Shown: positions 45,166-53,775, counted from the stretch's first letter. The stretch: 64,000 nt of DNA from Hoyosella subflava DQS3-9A1 (GCF_000214175.1 NC_015564.1:1426001-1490000), one strand, 5' to 3'. Translations and numbers: made by a program. The notes: generated by a model from the sequence alone, not told the origin.

Positions 45166-46691
45166 CGCGAGCGGTCGACGCGGTCGTCATCGGTTCAGGT
45201 CCGAACGGGCTGGTCGCAGCGAACGTCCTCGCTGATCGCGGCTGGGATGTTCACGTGCTCGAGGCCCAGCCGAAGCCGGGCGGGGCGGTCCGTTCGGTCA
45301 GCCGGGAACCAGGCGTGACGTGGGATCTCTTCAGCTCCTTCTATCCCTTTGCGCTGGTTGCGCCGGCGATGCCTCAGCTCGGGCTCGAACGATTTGGACT
45401 GCACTGGAGCCACGCGGAGTCTCCTGTCGCGCAGGTAATCGGCCCCGGTTCGGATGATGTGGTTCGGATCGAGCGCACGCCGCGGCAGACAGCGGAGTCG
45501 CTGGCTCGTTTCAGCGCAAAAGACGCGAGCACGTGGCTGTCTCTGTGTGAGGAGTGGCAATCTGTCAAGGCGCCGCTGCTCAGCATCCTGTTCTCGCCGT
45601 TTCCGCCCGCCCGTGGCGCCGTCTCCCTGCTCCACAGGTTCGGTGTAGCAGATGGGATGAGGCTCGCCCGTTTTCTCGCACTCCCGGTACAACGTATGGA
45701 ACGCGAACTGTTCGAAAGCCGCGCGGCGCGGCTTTTGCTGCGTGGCAACGCGTTACACGCCGACGTTCCCGTCACTGCGCCAGTAAGCGGCATGGTCGGC
45801 TACGTCCTCACGATGCTCGCGCAGGAGAGCGGGTTCCCCACTCCGCGAGGTGGCGCGCAACAACTCACTTCGGCACTCACTCGGCGTTTGGAAGCGGGGG
45901 GCGGGTACATCACCTGCAATGCACGAGTGCAGCGCATTCTCGTACAAGGTGGCCGTGCAACAGGTGTCGTTACAGATACCGATGAAACAGTCTATGCACG
46001 CCGAGCCATCATCGCGGACGTGAGTGCACCAGATCTCTACGAGAGTCTGCTACCTCGCTCAGTGGTGCCCGAGCGGGTGCGCCAGGGCATTGAGAAATTT
46101 CAGTGGGACCCGCCGGTTGTCAAGTCCAATTATGTGATCGAGGGCGAGATCCCCTGGGCGAGTCCACTCGCGGCAAGCGCCGGAACTGTTCATATCGGTG
46201 GAGGCGACGACCAGGATCGGCTGATTCTTTTCGGCCAGATGACCGCCGCCGACTCGACGCGATCACCAGCAGGATTGACGAGCGCCTGGGCATACACCAA
46301 AGCCCCACGAGGAAGCACCGAGCTGGAACACCGGGAAATAGCAGCCGCGATGACCGAGAAAATCGACACATATGCACCCGGCTTCGCGGAGCGGATCGTC
46401 GACGTTGAAGTGCAGACTGGCAGTCAGCTCGAACGCGACAACGAGAACTTGCGGGGCGGAGCGGTCAACAGCGGAACATTCGAACTGTTCCAGCAATATG
46501 TATTTCGTCCGTTCCCCGGGCTCGCTGACAATCACACACCCGTGAAGGGCCTCTATCTCGGGAGCGCGTCGGCCCACCCAGGTGGAGGTGTTCACGGAAT
46601 GTGCGGCTGGAACGCCGCACACTCGGCGCTCAAAGCACGAGGGCCGCGACAGCGGCTTCGTGCGGCAATCGCCCGCAAACTAATGCAGTAG
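45162..46691 (+). CDS. Phytoene-desaturase-like FAD oxidoreductase
   Basis: The 509-residue enzyme starts with a dinucleotide fold (VDAVVIGSGPNGLVAANVLADRG, then EAQPKPGGAVRS) and ends with GLYLGSASAHPGGGVHGMCG, the C-terminal FAD motif of the CrtI/retinol-saturase group. Many actinobacterial members are not carotenoid enzymes and their substrates are unknown. ATG 45162 overlaps the previous stop; the earlier open frame from 45045 is an overlap shadow. The zinc alcohol dehydrogenase follows 10 bases later. Confidence 0.88.
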   Translation: MTRAVDAVVIGSGPNGLVAANVLADRGWDVHVLEAQPKPGGAVRSVSREPGVTWDLFSSFYPFALVAPAMPQLGLERFGLHWSHAESPVAQVIGPGSDDVVRIERTPRQTAESLARFSAKDASTWLSLCEEWQSVKAPLLSILFSPFPPARGAVSLLHRFGVADGMRLARFLALPVQRMERELFESRAARLLLRGNALHADVPVTAPVSGMVGYVLTMLAQESGFPTPRGGAQQLTSALTRRLEAGGGYITCNARVQRILVQGGRATGVVTDTDETVYARRAIIADVSAPDLYESLLPRSVVPERVRQGIEKFQWDPPVVKSNYVIEGEIPWASPLAASAGTVHIGGGDDQDRLILFGQMTAADSTRSPAGLTSAWAYTKAPRGSTELEHREIAAAMTEKIDTYAPGFAERIVDVEVQTGSQLERDNENLRGGAVNSGTFELFQQYVFRPFPGLADNHTPVKGLYLGSASAHPGGGVHGMCGWNAAHSALKARGPRQRLRAAIARKLMQ

Positions 46692-46701
46692 GGAGCAGAA
46701 C

Positions 46702-47880
46702 ATGAAAGCTGTGACGTGGCAGGGCCGACGGGACGTGTCCGTCGATACGGTTCCAGATCCCGCGATTCAGGAAAGCACTGACGTCATCATCGAGGTCACG
46801 ACAACGGCGATATGCGGGTCGGATCTGCACCTGTATGAAGTGCTGGTGCCGTTTATGCATTCGGGGGATATCCTTGGGCACGAGCCGATGGGAAAGGTGG
46901 TCGAGGTCGGTTCGAGTGTCAAGCAACTTTCCGTGGGTGACCGCGTCGTCATTCCGTTCCAAATTTCGTGCGGAACCTGTTTTATGTGCGCGCGTGGTCT
47001 TCAAACACAGTGCGAAACCACCCAGGTGCGTGAGTACGACAACGGTGCAGCGCTATTCGGTTACTCGGAACTGTACGGCCGGGTCCCCGGCGGCCAAGCC
47101 CAGTACTTGCGAGTCCCCTATGCAGACGGAACAACGATCAAGGTTCCCGAGGGACCTGACGATCAACGGTTCGTCTACTTGTCCGACGTGTTGCCCACGG
47201 CGTGGCAGGCGGTGGAGTACGCCGCGCTGGAGCCGGGGGCAAGCGTCGCAGTCCTGGGGCTCGGACCTATTGGTGACATGGCCGCGCGCATCGCCTCGCA
47301 TCGAGGGTTCAGAGTGATCGGCATTGACCGTGTACCCGAGCGTCGGCGTCGCGTCAGCGCGCGCGGGATTGAGACACTCGCACTTGAAGATCACCCAAAA
47401 ATCGGTGATGCGGTACGGGAATTGACAAAAGGACGCGGGACCGATGCCGTCATCGACGCGGTGGGGATGGAAGCGCACGGATCGCCTGTGGCGGCACAAC
47501 TGCATCGGGCTGTTGCGCTGCTCCCGAAACCGGCCGGAAAACAGGCGATGTTGCGCTCCGGTGTCGATAAGCTCGCGGCTCTCTACAGTGCAATAGACAT
47601 CGTTCGCCGTGGCGGCACTATCTCACTCGCCGGTGTTTACGGCGGCGTCATGGACCCATTGCCGATGATGACGTTATTCGATAAGCAGATTCAGATTCGC
47701 ATGGGTCAAGCGAACGTCCAGCGGTGGGCACCCGAGATTCTTCCCCTCCTCAACGACGATGACGTCCTTGGGGTGGAGGGTTTCGCTTCACATACGCTGC
47801 CCATTGACGATGCTCCGCGAGCGTACGAGATGTTTCAGAAAAAGCGCGATTGTGCGGTAAAGATACTTCTCAAGCCCTGA
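46702..47880 (+). CDS. Zinc-dependent alcohol dehydrogenase (formaldehyde-dehydrogenase-like)
   Basis: The 392-residue MDR enzyme has the catalytic zinc site TTAICGSDLHLYE and GHEPMGKVVEVG, a structural zinc loop CGTCFMCARGLQTQC and the NAD motif VLGLGPIGDMAARIA. Its length and layout resemble glutathione-independent formaldehyde dehydrogenases. GGGAGCAG precedes the ATG. It is the third gene of the operon. Its end overlaps the convergent gene at 47870-47880. Confidence 0.9.
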   Translation: MKAVTWQGRRDVSVDTVPDPAIQESTDVIIEVTTTAICGSDLHLYEVLVPFMHSGDILGHEPMGKVVEVGSSVKQLSVGDRVVIPFQISCGTCFMCARGLQTQCETTQVREYDNGAALFGYSELYGRVPGGQAQYLRVPYADGTTIKVPEGPDDQRFVYLSDVLPTAWQAVEYAALEPGASVAVLGLGPIGDMAARIASHRGFRVIGIDRVPERRRRVSARGIETLALEDHPKIGDAVRELTKGRGTDAVIDAVGMEAHGSPVAAQLHRAVALLPKPAGKQAMLRSGVDKLAALYSAIDIVRRGGTISLAGVYGGVMDPLPMMTLFDKQIQIRMGQANVQRWAPEILPLLNDDDVLGVEGFASHTLPIDDAPRAYEMFQKKRDCAVKILLKP

Positions 47881-48556
47881 GCGTAGCGCCACGTGACTGG
47901 CGGCTGCCGCTATAGGCATCGGAACGGAAAGCCGCGAGCCAGCGAGGATACAACCGAAGATTGTTCGCATGGTTGACGCCGGGGTCGAACGACAGTTCCG
48001 TGCGCACCTGTTGCTCCAGGATCAGTTCGCCAATGCGGTGTACCTCGCCTTGTGAGTTGCTGGAGGACAGAGTGAATCGCAGCGGACTCTGCTCGATCGC
48101 CGCGGTGAGCGACTCCTTTCGGGCCGGGATTTTTCGTTCCGCTGAAGGCCGGGCGTGCAGCCACGTCAAAGTGCCATCGGCACGCTGATACGGCATCAGA
48201 GTGCTGTAGGAGGCCGCCGTCCAGAAAGCTGACGGTTTGATGATCATGCGGCCCAGCCGACCGGTGCCGCCGCTGCTCACCATGAGGATGTCCCACGGAT
48301 TGGAGGACTCGATGCGGATAGCGAGGCCGAGCGCGTCAGGAAGTGCAGCCCCCAGCCCAGCTCCCTTGGATAGCCGAACCAGGCACGAGTGTTCCTCTGG
48401 CACGCCAGCTGTGTCTGGGAGTGCGAAATTGATCGTGCCGGAGAAACACTCACCCCACGGATGGAAGAGTCTGCCGCTGCTCCGAAGTCGTGCGGCGGCT
48501 TTAGCGGCGGCGCGGGTGAGACTGGCTATTCGTCCTGAGGGTTGAGCAAGCTGCAT
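47870..48556 (-). CDS. Conserved actinobacterial protein, possibly catalase-fold
   Basis: The 228-residue protein has FHPWGECFSGTINFALP, HSCLVRLSKGAGLGAALPDALGLAIRI, then WDILMVSSGG and YSTLMPYQRADG. The order F-HP-x-G, RLS, D/GLAIR recalls the heme-facing half of catalases, but the catalytic His and proximal Tyr are not evident. Relatives are variously labelled; I do not trust any functional name. ATG 48556 is fixed by a perfect SigF-type promoter ending nine bases upstream; the open frame to 48673 overlaps the previous gene and is rejected. Confidence 0.7.
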   Translation of the reverse strand: MQLAQPSGRIASLTRAAAKAAARLRSSGRLFHPWGECFSGTINFALPDTAGVPEEHSCLVRLSKGAGLGAALPDALGLAIRIESSNPWDILMVSSGGTGRLGRMIIKPSAFWTAASYSTLMPYQRADGTLTWLHARPSAERKIPARKESLTAAIEQSPLRFTLSSSNSQGEVHRIGELILEQQVRTELSFDPGVNHANNLRLYPRWLAAFRSDAYSGSRQSRGATLRA

Positions 48557-48565
48557 TAGCCTTGC

Positions 48566-48591
48566 GTACCCTGCGGCTGCGCTGCGCAAAC
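48566..48591 (-). promoter_or_regulatory. SigF-type promoter inside the end of the 81-residue gene
   Basis: On the minus strand: GTTT (48591-48588), 16 bases, GGGTAC (48571-48566), nine bases before ATG 48556. It lies just beyond the stop of the upstream gene. Confidence 0.75.
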
Positions 48592-48836
48592 TAGGGACGG
48601 CCCGTAGCGGCCATGAACGTTCGGGACAGCCGCAAGGTCCAATCTGGCAATTCGATCTGTGGGGCATGGCCACAGTCAGGCCGAACTACCTCGACAGTCC
48701 ACGTGCCGTGATCTGTCACATCGAGACAGACAACGGCGTCCGAGTGCGTGAACGCCGTATCGGTCATATTCTGGGGGAAAAGCTCGCTGAGCAGGCGATC
48801 GGGACTGGAATCTTGTAACTCCAATGCGGCCGTCAT
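48591..48836 (-). CDS. 81-residue protein of unknown function
   Basis: A small soluble protein beginning MTAALELQDSSPDRLLSELF and containing VVCLDVTDHGTWTVEVVRPDCG. Two cysteines, no membrane segment, no family recognised. GAGGAGA at good distance precedes the ATG, and a SigF-like promoter lies 39 bases upstream. Both support a real gene. Confidence 0.68.
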   Translation of the reverse strand: MTAALELQDSSPDRLLSELFPQNMTDTAFTHSDAVVCLDVTDHGTWTVEVVRPDCGHAPQIELPDWTLRLSRTFMAATGRP

Positions 48837-48874
48837 CGTTCTCTCCTCGTTGAGAAACGTGGTTGTGTGTTTGA

Positions 48875-48899
48875 TTACCCCTTGATAGAAGGAAATAAC
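48875..48899 (-). promoter_or_regulatory. SigF-like promoter for the 81-residue gene
   Basis: On the minus strand: GTTA (48899-48896), 15 bases, GGGTAA (48880-48875). It lies back to back with the promoter at 48902-48926, with two bases between the -35 elements. Confidence 0.58.
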
Positions 48900-48901
48900 C
48901 C

Positions 48902-48926
48902 GTTTATTTTCTGTTCAATTGGGTAT
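48902..48926 (+). promoter_or_regulatory. Consensus SigF promoter for the HAD gene
   Basis: GTTT (48902-48905), 15 bases, GGGTAT (48921-48926): full consensus. ATG 48936 begins nine bases later, so the transcript should be leaderless. Confidence 0.82.
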
Positions 48927-48935
48927 GTCTGCGCG

Positions 48936-49598
48936 ATGCATCCAGCAGTTCTCTTCGATATTGACGGCACCTTGGTTGACTCGAACTACCTTCACGTTCA
49001 TGCGTGGCAGCGCGCATTCTTAGAGGTGGGCATTCCGGTAGATAGCTGGCGGATTCATCGCTCGATTGGGATGGATGGATCGACGCTTGTCAGCACCCTC
49101 AGCGATGGCGCAAGCGACGACGTCGCGAGCACTATCAAAGAACTTCACACGCGTTACTACCATGAACTCACACCACTGCTGCGGGCTTTTGATGGGGCAC
49201 GCGAGATTCTCGAGAAGGTGGAGTCACTCGGCATGCAGACAGTGCTTGCGACGTCTGCACCAGAAGACGAACTCGCGCAACTTCGCAGTGTCCTGGACCG
49301 GGAGGACGTCATTTCTGCTGTCACGTCGTCGGAAGACGTCTCGACCGCGAAGCCTGAACCACGAATTGTTCAGATCGCCCTCGAACGCGCGGGGGTCTCG
49401 CCCAAGCGTGCGGTGTTCGTGGGCGACACAGTTTGGGACGTGGAGGCATGCAATCGTGCTGGGCTCAACTGCGTGGGCGTTCTGACTGGCGGGGTATCGC
49501 GAGCAGAACTCGAAGATGCCGGAGCAATCGCGGTCTACACAAGTGTCAGCGAACTCTGTGCGAACTTCTCATCAAGTCCACTGGCTCACCTGAAATGA
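48936..49598 (+). CDS. HAD-superfamily hydrolase (phosphatase)
   Basis: The 220-residue enzyme has motif I FDIDGTLVDSN (Asp8, Asp10), motif II region TVLATSAPEDEL, motif III Lys in STAKPEPRI and motif IV FVGDTVWDVEAC. It resembles phosphoglycolate-phosphatase or beta-phosphoglucomutase-like HADs, acting on a small phosphorylated metabolite. ATG 48936 is fixed by the promoter; the open frame from 48867 crosses it. A strong terminator follows. Confidence 0.9.
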   Translation: MHPAVLFDIDGTLVDSNYLHVHAWQRAFLEVGIPVDSWRIHRSIGMDGSTLVSTLSDGASDDVASTIKELHTRYYHELTPLLRAFDGAREILEKVESLGMQTVLATSAPEDELAQLRSVLDREDVISAVTSSEDVSTAKPEPRIVQIALERAGVSPKRAVFVGDTVWDVEACNRAGLNCVGVLTGGVSRAELEDAGAIAVYTSVSELCANFSSSPLAHLK

Positions 49599-49600
49599 AC

Positions 49601-49633
49601 GTCAGCTCCAGCCCCCTCGGGGCTGGAGCTGAC
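49601..49633. terminator. Bidirectional terminator between convergent genes
   Basis: A perfect 15-bp inverted repeat (49601-49615 with 49619-49633) with a CTC centre lies just after the HAD stop and before the end of the convergent SRPBCC gene. The plus-strand downstream sequence has only a short T-rich stretch (TCTTGTTT). Confidence 0.75.
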
Positions 49634-49644
49634 TCGTGTCTTGT

Positions 49645-50106
49645 TTACGGCTGCGGCGGGTCGATGTCTCCACGCCACTCACCAGTGGCGACGCCGCGGG
49701 ATTCGATAAACTCCTTGAAGCGCTTCATATCGCCTTTTACCTGCGTATCGACGATGTTCAGCGCATCACCGATATTCTCTGCGACGCCTTCCGGATCGAT
49801 ATCAATCTGAGCCGTCACCCGAGTTTGATCATCATCGATCCGGTGGAAGGTAATCACTCCGGCATGAGTCGGCCCCTCCGTTGAATGCCATGCGACCCGC
49901 TGATCCGGATGCTGTTCGTCGACCACAGCGGCGAATTCACGGGAGATCGGCCCGAAGCGGACATGCCACCGCAGGTTCGTTTCGTCAAGTTGTTCGACGC
50001 GTTCTACGTGCTCCATGAACTGCGGATACTGCTCGAATTGCGTCCATTGGTTGTACGCGACATTGAGGGGTACGTTTACGTCGATCGACTTGTTTACTGT
50101 GCCCAT
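49645..50106 (-). CDS. SRPBCC/polyketide-cyclase-like protein
   Basis: The 153-residue product starts MGTVNKSIDVNVPLNVAYNQ and continues QFEQYPQFMEHVERVEQLD, typical of the YndB/cyclase-dehydratase SRPBCC group. It ends in an acidic, proline-rich tail. AAAGGAG lies seven bases before ATG 50106; the TTG before it is not needed. It is 21 bases downstream of katE and probably cotranscribed. Confidence 0.85.
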   Translation of the reverse strand: MGTVNKSIDVNVPLNVAYNQWTQFEQYPQFMEHVERVEQLDETNLRWHVRFGPISREFAAVVDEQHPDQRVAWHSTEGPTHAGVITFHRIDDDQTRVTAQIDIDPEGVAENIGDALNIVDTQVKGDMKRFKEFIESRGVATGEWRGDIDPPQP

Positions 50107-50127
50107 CAAACGCTCCTTTCGGCGTTG

Positions 50128-52257
50128 TTACGCGGTGATGTGGCTTGTCTCGCGGTTCCAGATGCGATGCAGTGCAACTGCATCGATGAAACTGCGGATG
50201 AATTCGTCGGGCAGTTCTTGCCCAGAATGGCTCGTGACAATAACTCCTTCCTCATCGGCCACCAGCACAGGGCTGGTTTCGGCATCAGTGAGACCGTTCC
50301 GCCGCAGCACCTCTACACCGGCGCCAAACGCGGCGACCGCTTTGTGGTGTTTGAATGCTTCGAGCAAAAAATGCTTGGCCGACCCGTTGGTTTCAATGAG
50401 GGCGGCGATGTCACCGCCCGGAACGATGACTGCGTCGTACAGCACCGACGCTGTAGACGACAGTCCCACCGATACGTCGACGGAATGCCCACTCTCGCCG
50501 CGGATGGCGCCCTCGGCTGGTCCAATCAGGTCGAGTAGCGCCCCTTCGGCTGAGAGTGCGCTAGCAAGTTTTCGAATACCCGTGTCATCGACGCCGTCGC
50601 AGACCAGAGCAGCGATTCGGCGCGACTCAATCGATGGGGGTGCGTCGTCGAACCCCGCTACCGGATAGACCTGGCTGAGGGCCGACGATGCGTCGTTGTG
50701 GAGGGCCGCCCCGAAGTCTTCAGGCTCTGGTACGCCGACTTTTCGCGCGACTCCCATAGCGAGGCCCGGGTCGACATGCGCGATCTGTTCAGTGACTCTC
50801 TGCCGCACGTACTTTGACGACACTTTCGAGAGTTCGAAGCAGAAAGCGTCACGAATGTGCTGTTGCTCGACCTCCTTCATGCTGTTCCAGAACAGTCGCG
50901 CCTGGCTGTAATGGTCATTGAAGCTCTCTGACCGGCGGCGGATCACTTCGCCTTCCACCCTCTGTGTGTAGTGGCGGTAGACGTCGAGGGGTGGCTCCTG
51001 TTGGGTCATGGACATCGGGCATCCGTTCCCGAGGCTGTTTTTGGTGTAACTCGTGGGATGTGTGTGAATCGTGTGCTGCCCGTAGCCGTCTCGCTGGTTT
51101 GTATGCACCTCGACGACCGGCCGGTTTATCGGCAGCTGGGAGAAGTTCGGTCCGCCTAAGCGGATCAGTTGCGTGTCCAGGTAGCTGAAATTGCGTGCCT
51201 GCAGGAGCGGATCGTTGGTGAAGTCAATACCCGGGACTACGTTGGCGGTATGGAAGGCGACCTGTTCCGTTTCGGCGAAGAAGTTCTGTGGATTGCGGTT
51301 CAGGACCATTCGCCCGACAGGCTGTACCGGAACCTGTTCCTCCGGGACGATTTTGGTGGGGTCGAGTAGATCGAAATCGAAGTCGTGTTCGCGCAATTCA
51401 CTGATGAGTTGGACGCCGAGTTCGAACTCAGGAAACTGCCCTGCTTCGATCGCGTCCCAGAGGTCGCGGCGGTTGTAGTCAGGGTCAGCGCCTGCGATGC
51501 GCTGGCACTCCGCCCACTCGAGGGAGTGCGAACCCAGGATGGGCCGCCAGTGGAACTTGACGAACGTGCCGTTCCCCTCGAAATCAACCAGGCGGAAGGT
51601 GTGCACACCGAAGCCCTGCATCATCCGGTAACTGCGGGGGAGCGCACGGTCCGACATCAGCCACATGACCATGTGCAGCGATTCTGGGTGGAGCCACACG
51701 AAGTCCCAGAAAGTGTCGTGCGCGGACTGGGCCTGGGGGATTTCGCTTGCGGGTTCTGGTTTGACGGCGTGGACGAAGTCGGGGAACTTGACGCCATCTT
51801 GGATAAAGAACACCGGCATGTTGTTGGCGACGAGGTCGTAGTTGCCCTGCTTCGTGTAAAACTTCGTGGCGAAGCCGCGAACATCGCGCACGGTGTCCGC
51901 GGAGCCGCGTGAACCTGCAACGGTGGAAAACCGCACGAAAACCGGCGTAGTCAGCTTCGGCTCGGTCAGGAACTCGGCGGCCGTATAGTCGCGCAACCGA
52001 GTGTCGTAGGCCTTGAAATAGCCATAGGCACCTGCGCCGCGGGCATGGACGACTCGTTCAGGAATTCGTTCGTGGTCGAAGTGGGTGATCTTCTCGCGCG
52101 CGTGGAAGTCTTCCAGCAGCGTCGGTCCGCGAACCCCAGCCTTGAGCGAATCGTCCGTGTGCTCGACCCGAACCCCTTGCTGCGTTGTGAGCCATGAGTT
52201 GTCGTCGTTGGTTCTCGCGGCGTCGAGACTGCGGTCTTTGCTGTCACGGCGCTCCAT
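50128..52257 (-). CDS. katE: Large-subunit monofunctional catalase KatE (HPII type)
   Basis: KatE removes hydrogen peroxide. The 709-residue protein has distal His71 (RVVHARGAGAYGYF), distal Asn in LVANNMPVFF and proximal heme Tyr359 (ARNFSYLDTQLIRLGG). After residue 520 a class-I-amidotransferase/flavodoxin-like domain (RRIAALVCDG, DAVIVPGGDIAALIE) marks it as a clade-2 large-subunit catalase. ATG 52257 has GAAGGGAG eight bases upstream; an earlier in-frame start at 52299 would overlap the promoter. Such catalases are classic general-stress genes in stationary phase. Confidence 0.96.
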   Translation of the reverse strand: MERRDSKDRSLDAARTNDDNSWLTTQQGVRVEHTDDSLKAGVRGPTLLEDFHAREKITHFDHERIPERVVHARGAGAYGYFKAYDTRLRDYTAAEFLTEPKLTTPVFVRFSTVAGSRGSADTVRDVRGFATKFYTKQGNYDLVANNMPVFFIQDGVKFPDFVHAVKPEPASEIPQAQSAHDTFWDFVWLHPESLHMVMWLMSDRALPRSYRMMQGFGVHTFRLVDFEGNGTFVKFHWRPILGSHSLEWAECQRIAGADPDYNRRDLWDAIEAGQFPEFELGVQLISELREHDFDFDLLDPTKIVPEEQVPVQPVGRMVLNRNPQNFFAETEQVAFHTANVVPGIDFTNDPLLQARNFSYLDTQLIRLGGPNFSQLPINRPVVEVHTNQRDGYGQHTIHTHPTSYTKNSLGNGCPMSMTQQEPPLDVYRHYTQRVEGEVIRRRSESFNDHYSQARLFWNSMKEVEQQHIRDAFCFELSKVSSKYVRQRVTEQIAHVDPGLAMGVARKVGVPEPEDFGAALHNDASSALSQVYPVAGFDDAPPSIESRRIAALVCDGVDDTGIRKLASALSAEGALLDLIGPAEGAIRGESGHSVDVSVGLSSTASVLYDAVIVPGGDIAALIETNGSAKHFLLEAFKHHKAVAAFGAGVEVLRRNGLTDAETSPVLVADEEGVIVTSHSGQELPDEFIRSFIDAVALHRIWNRETSHITA

Positions 52258-52289
52258 ACTGTTCTCCCTTCGTGAGGTCCGGTCTGCAA

Positions 52290-52314
52290 CTACCCGCAAC
52301 TGCTGCGGATAAAC
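52290..52314 (-). promoter_or_regulatory. SigF-type promoter for katE
   Basis: On the minus strand: GTTT (52314-52311), 15 bases, GGGTAG (52295-52290). The katE ATG with its ribosome binding site is 33 bases downstream. Confidence 0.72.
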
Positions 52315-52349
52315 GAAGTATCGAATCTCCGAAACAATCAGCGGGTGAC

Positions 52350-52374
52350 GTTTGTATCGGCTCCAGCAGGGAAG
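52350..52374 (+). promoter_or_regulatory. Possible SigF-like promoter for the SDR-DUF4383 pair
   Basis: GTTT (52350-52353), 15 bases, GGGAAG (52369-52374): one mismatch from GGGTAG. It would give a leader of about 85 bases. Confidence 0.35.
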
Positions 52375-52464
52375 TCCTCAGCCGTGTGATGACACTGGGC
52401 GTGCGCACTGCGCCGGCCAAGCAGGCGTAAGCGGGCTAGAAGACCGCGTGTGAGAGGGAGTGCC

Positions 52465-53304
52465 ATGGATGAACCAATGATCGAATACCCGGGCCACACC
52501 CGGGAAATGCCGTCCCGCCCCAGCGATGAGATGCGAGACTACGTTGGCCGGGACGTGCTTTCGGGCCAGAAAGCGCTCGTGACGGGTGGCGACTCGGGTA
52601 TTGGCCGCGCGGTGGCAGTCGCCTTTGCGAAGGAAGGTGCGGACGTCGCGATCGGCTATCTCTCAGAACATGAGGACGCTCAGCGCACCGTCGAACTCAT
52701 CGAGAAAGAGGGTCGTCGAGCGTTTAGCTATGCACTTGACCTAGCGGATGCAGGCGCATGCCGAAGCCTCGTCGCCGACGCGGCCAAGGACCTTGGCGGC
52801 CTGTCAATACTCGTCAACAACGCGGCATACCAGATGCCCGTTGAGGAATTCGAAGACATCAGCGATGAGCAGTGGCGTCACACCTTCGCCGTCAACATCG
52901 ATTCGTTTTTTTACGTCACGAAGGCTGCGCTGCAGCATCTTCCCAGCGGCGGCGCGATTATCAATACGTCGTCGATCAACGGCTTACGCGGGAATAAGCA
53001 GCTGATTGACTACTCCGCCACGAAGGGCGCTATTCTCGCGCTGACGTACTCACTGGCTCAGTCGCTGATGGAACGAGGCATCAGGGTCAATTGTGTCGCG
53101 CCGGGGCCCGTCTGGACACCGCTCATTCCGGCGACCTTCCCGGAAGATGCGGTCAAGGACTTTGGCGAGCAGGCTCCCTACAAGCGGGCTGCGCAGCCCG
53201 ATGAGATCGCCCCGTCGTACGTCTTCTTCGCGGCGAACCAGTTGTCGTCCTACTACTCGGGTGAGGTCCTCGCGCCGATCGGCGGCGAGACGCTGCCAGG
53301 TTAA
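52465..53304 (+). CDS. SDR-family oxidoreductase (general-stress YdaD/YhdG-like)
   Basis: This is a short-chain dehydrogenase of 279 residues. It has the extended N-terminus seen in the Bacillus GSP39 (YdaD) group (EYPGHTREMPSRPSDEM), the NAD(P) motif VTGGDSGIGRAVA, NNAAYQ, the catalytic Ser/Tyr/Lys set (INTSSINGLRG, DYSATKGAI) and PGPVWTPLIPA. ATG 52465 follows GAGGGAG. Substrate is not known. The DUF4383 gene follows after 18 bases. Confidence 0.9.
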   Translation: MDEPMIEYPGHTREMPSRPSDEMRDYVGRDVLSGQKALVTGGDSGIGRAVAVAFAKEGADVAIGYLSEHEDAQRTVELIEKEGRRAFSYALDLADAGACRSLVADAAKDLGGLSILVNNAAYQMPVEEFEDISDEQWRHTFAVNIDSFFYVTKAALQHLPSGGAIINTSSINGLRGNKQLIDYSATKGAILALTYSLAQSLMERGIRVNCVAPGPVWTPLIPATFPEDAVKDFGEQAPYKRAAQPDEIAPSYVFFAANQLSSYYSGEVLAPIGGETLPG

Positions 53305-53322
53305 ATCAAGGGAGGCTGAGAA

Positions 53323-53775
53323 ATGGGTGGCAACAAACAATTCCAGAGTGATCTTTCGTCGCAGCGTGTCCGCAAGCTCTTCGCGTTTTCAGTGGGTGTC
53401 GCCTTCATCGTGGTAGGCATTCTGGGATTCATTCCAGGCGTCACCACTGGCACCGACGAGATGACATGGGCGGGGCCCCACACCGACACGTACTTGTTCG
53501 GCATTTTCGCGGTGTCGATCCTGCACAACGTGATTCACGTTGGTTTCGGTGTCCTGGGCATTGTGATGGCGATGAGGGCGCTAGGCGCGCGTATCTATCT
53601 CATCGGTGGTGGGCTCGGCTATATCGCGCTGACGCTGTACGGGCTTGTGATCGATCACAGCAGCGATGCGAACTTTCTGCCGATCAACCACGCCATCAAC
53701 TGGCTGCACCTTGGTCTCGGCCTGGGCATGGTGCTGCTCGGGTCTGTTCCGTTGCGGACACCGAAGAAAAAATAG
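53323..53775 (+). CDS. DUF4383 membrane protein
   Basis: The 150-residue protein has four membrane helices. The segment FGIFAVSILHNVIHVGFGVLG with its paired His residues is the mark of the DUF4383 family. Function unknown; it is common beside general-stress genes in actinobacteria. GGGAGG precedes the ATG. Confidence 0.88.
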   Translation: MGGNKQFQSDLSSQRVRKLFAFSVGVAFIVVGILGFIPGVTTGTDEMTWAGPHTDTYLFGIFAVSILHNVIHVGFGVLGIVMAMRALGARIYLIGGGLGYIALTLYGLVIDHSSDANFLPINHAINWLHLGLGLGMVLLGSVPLRTPKKK

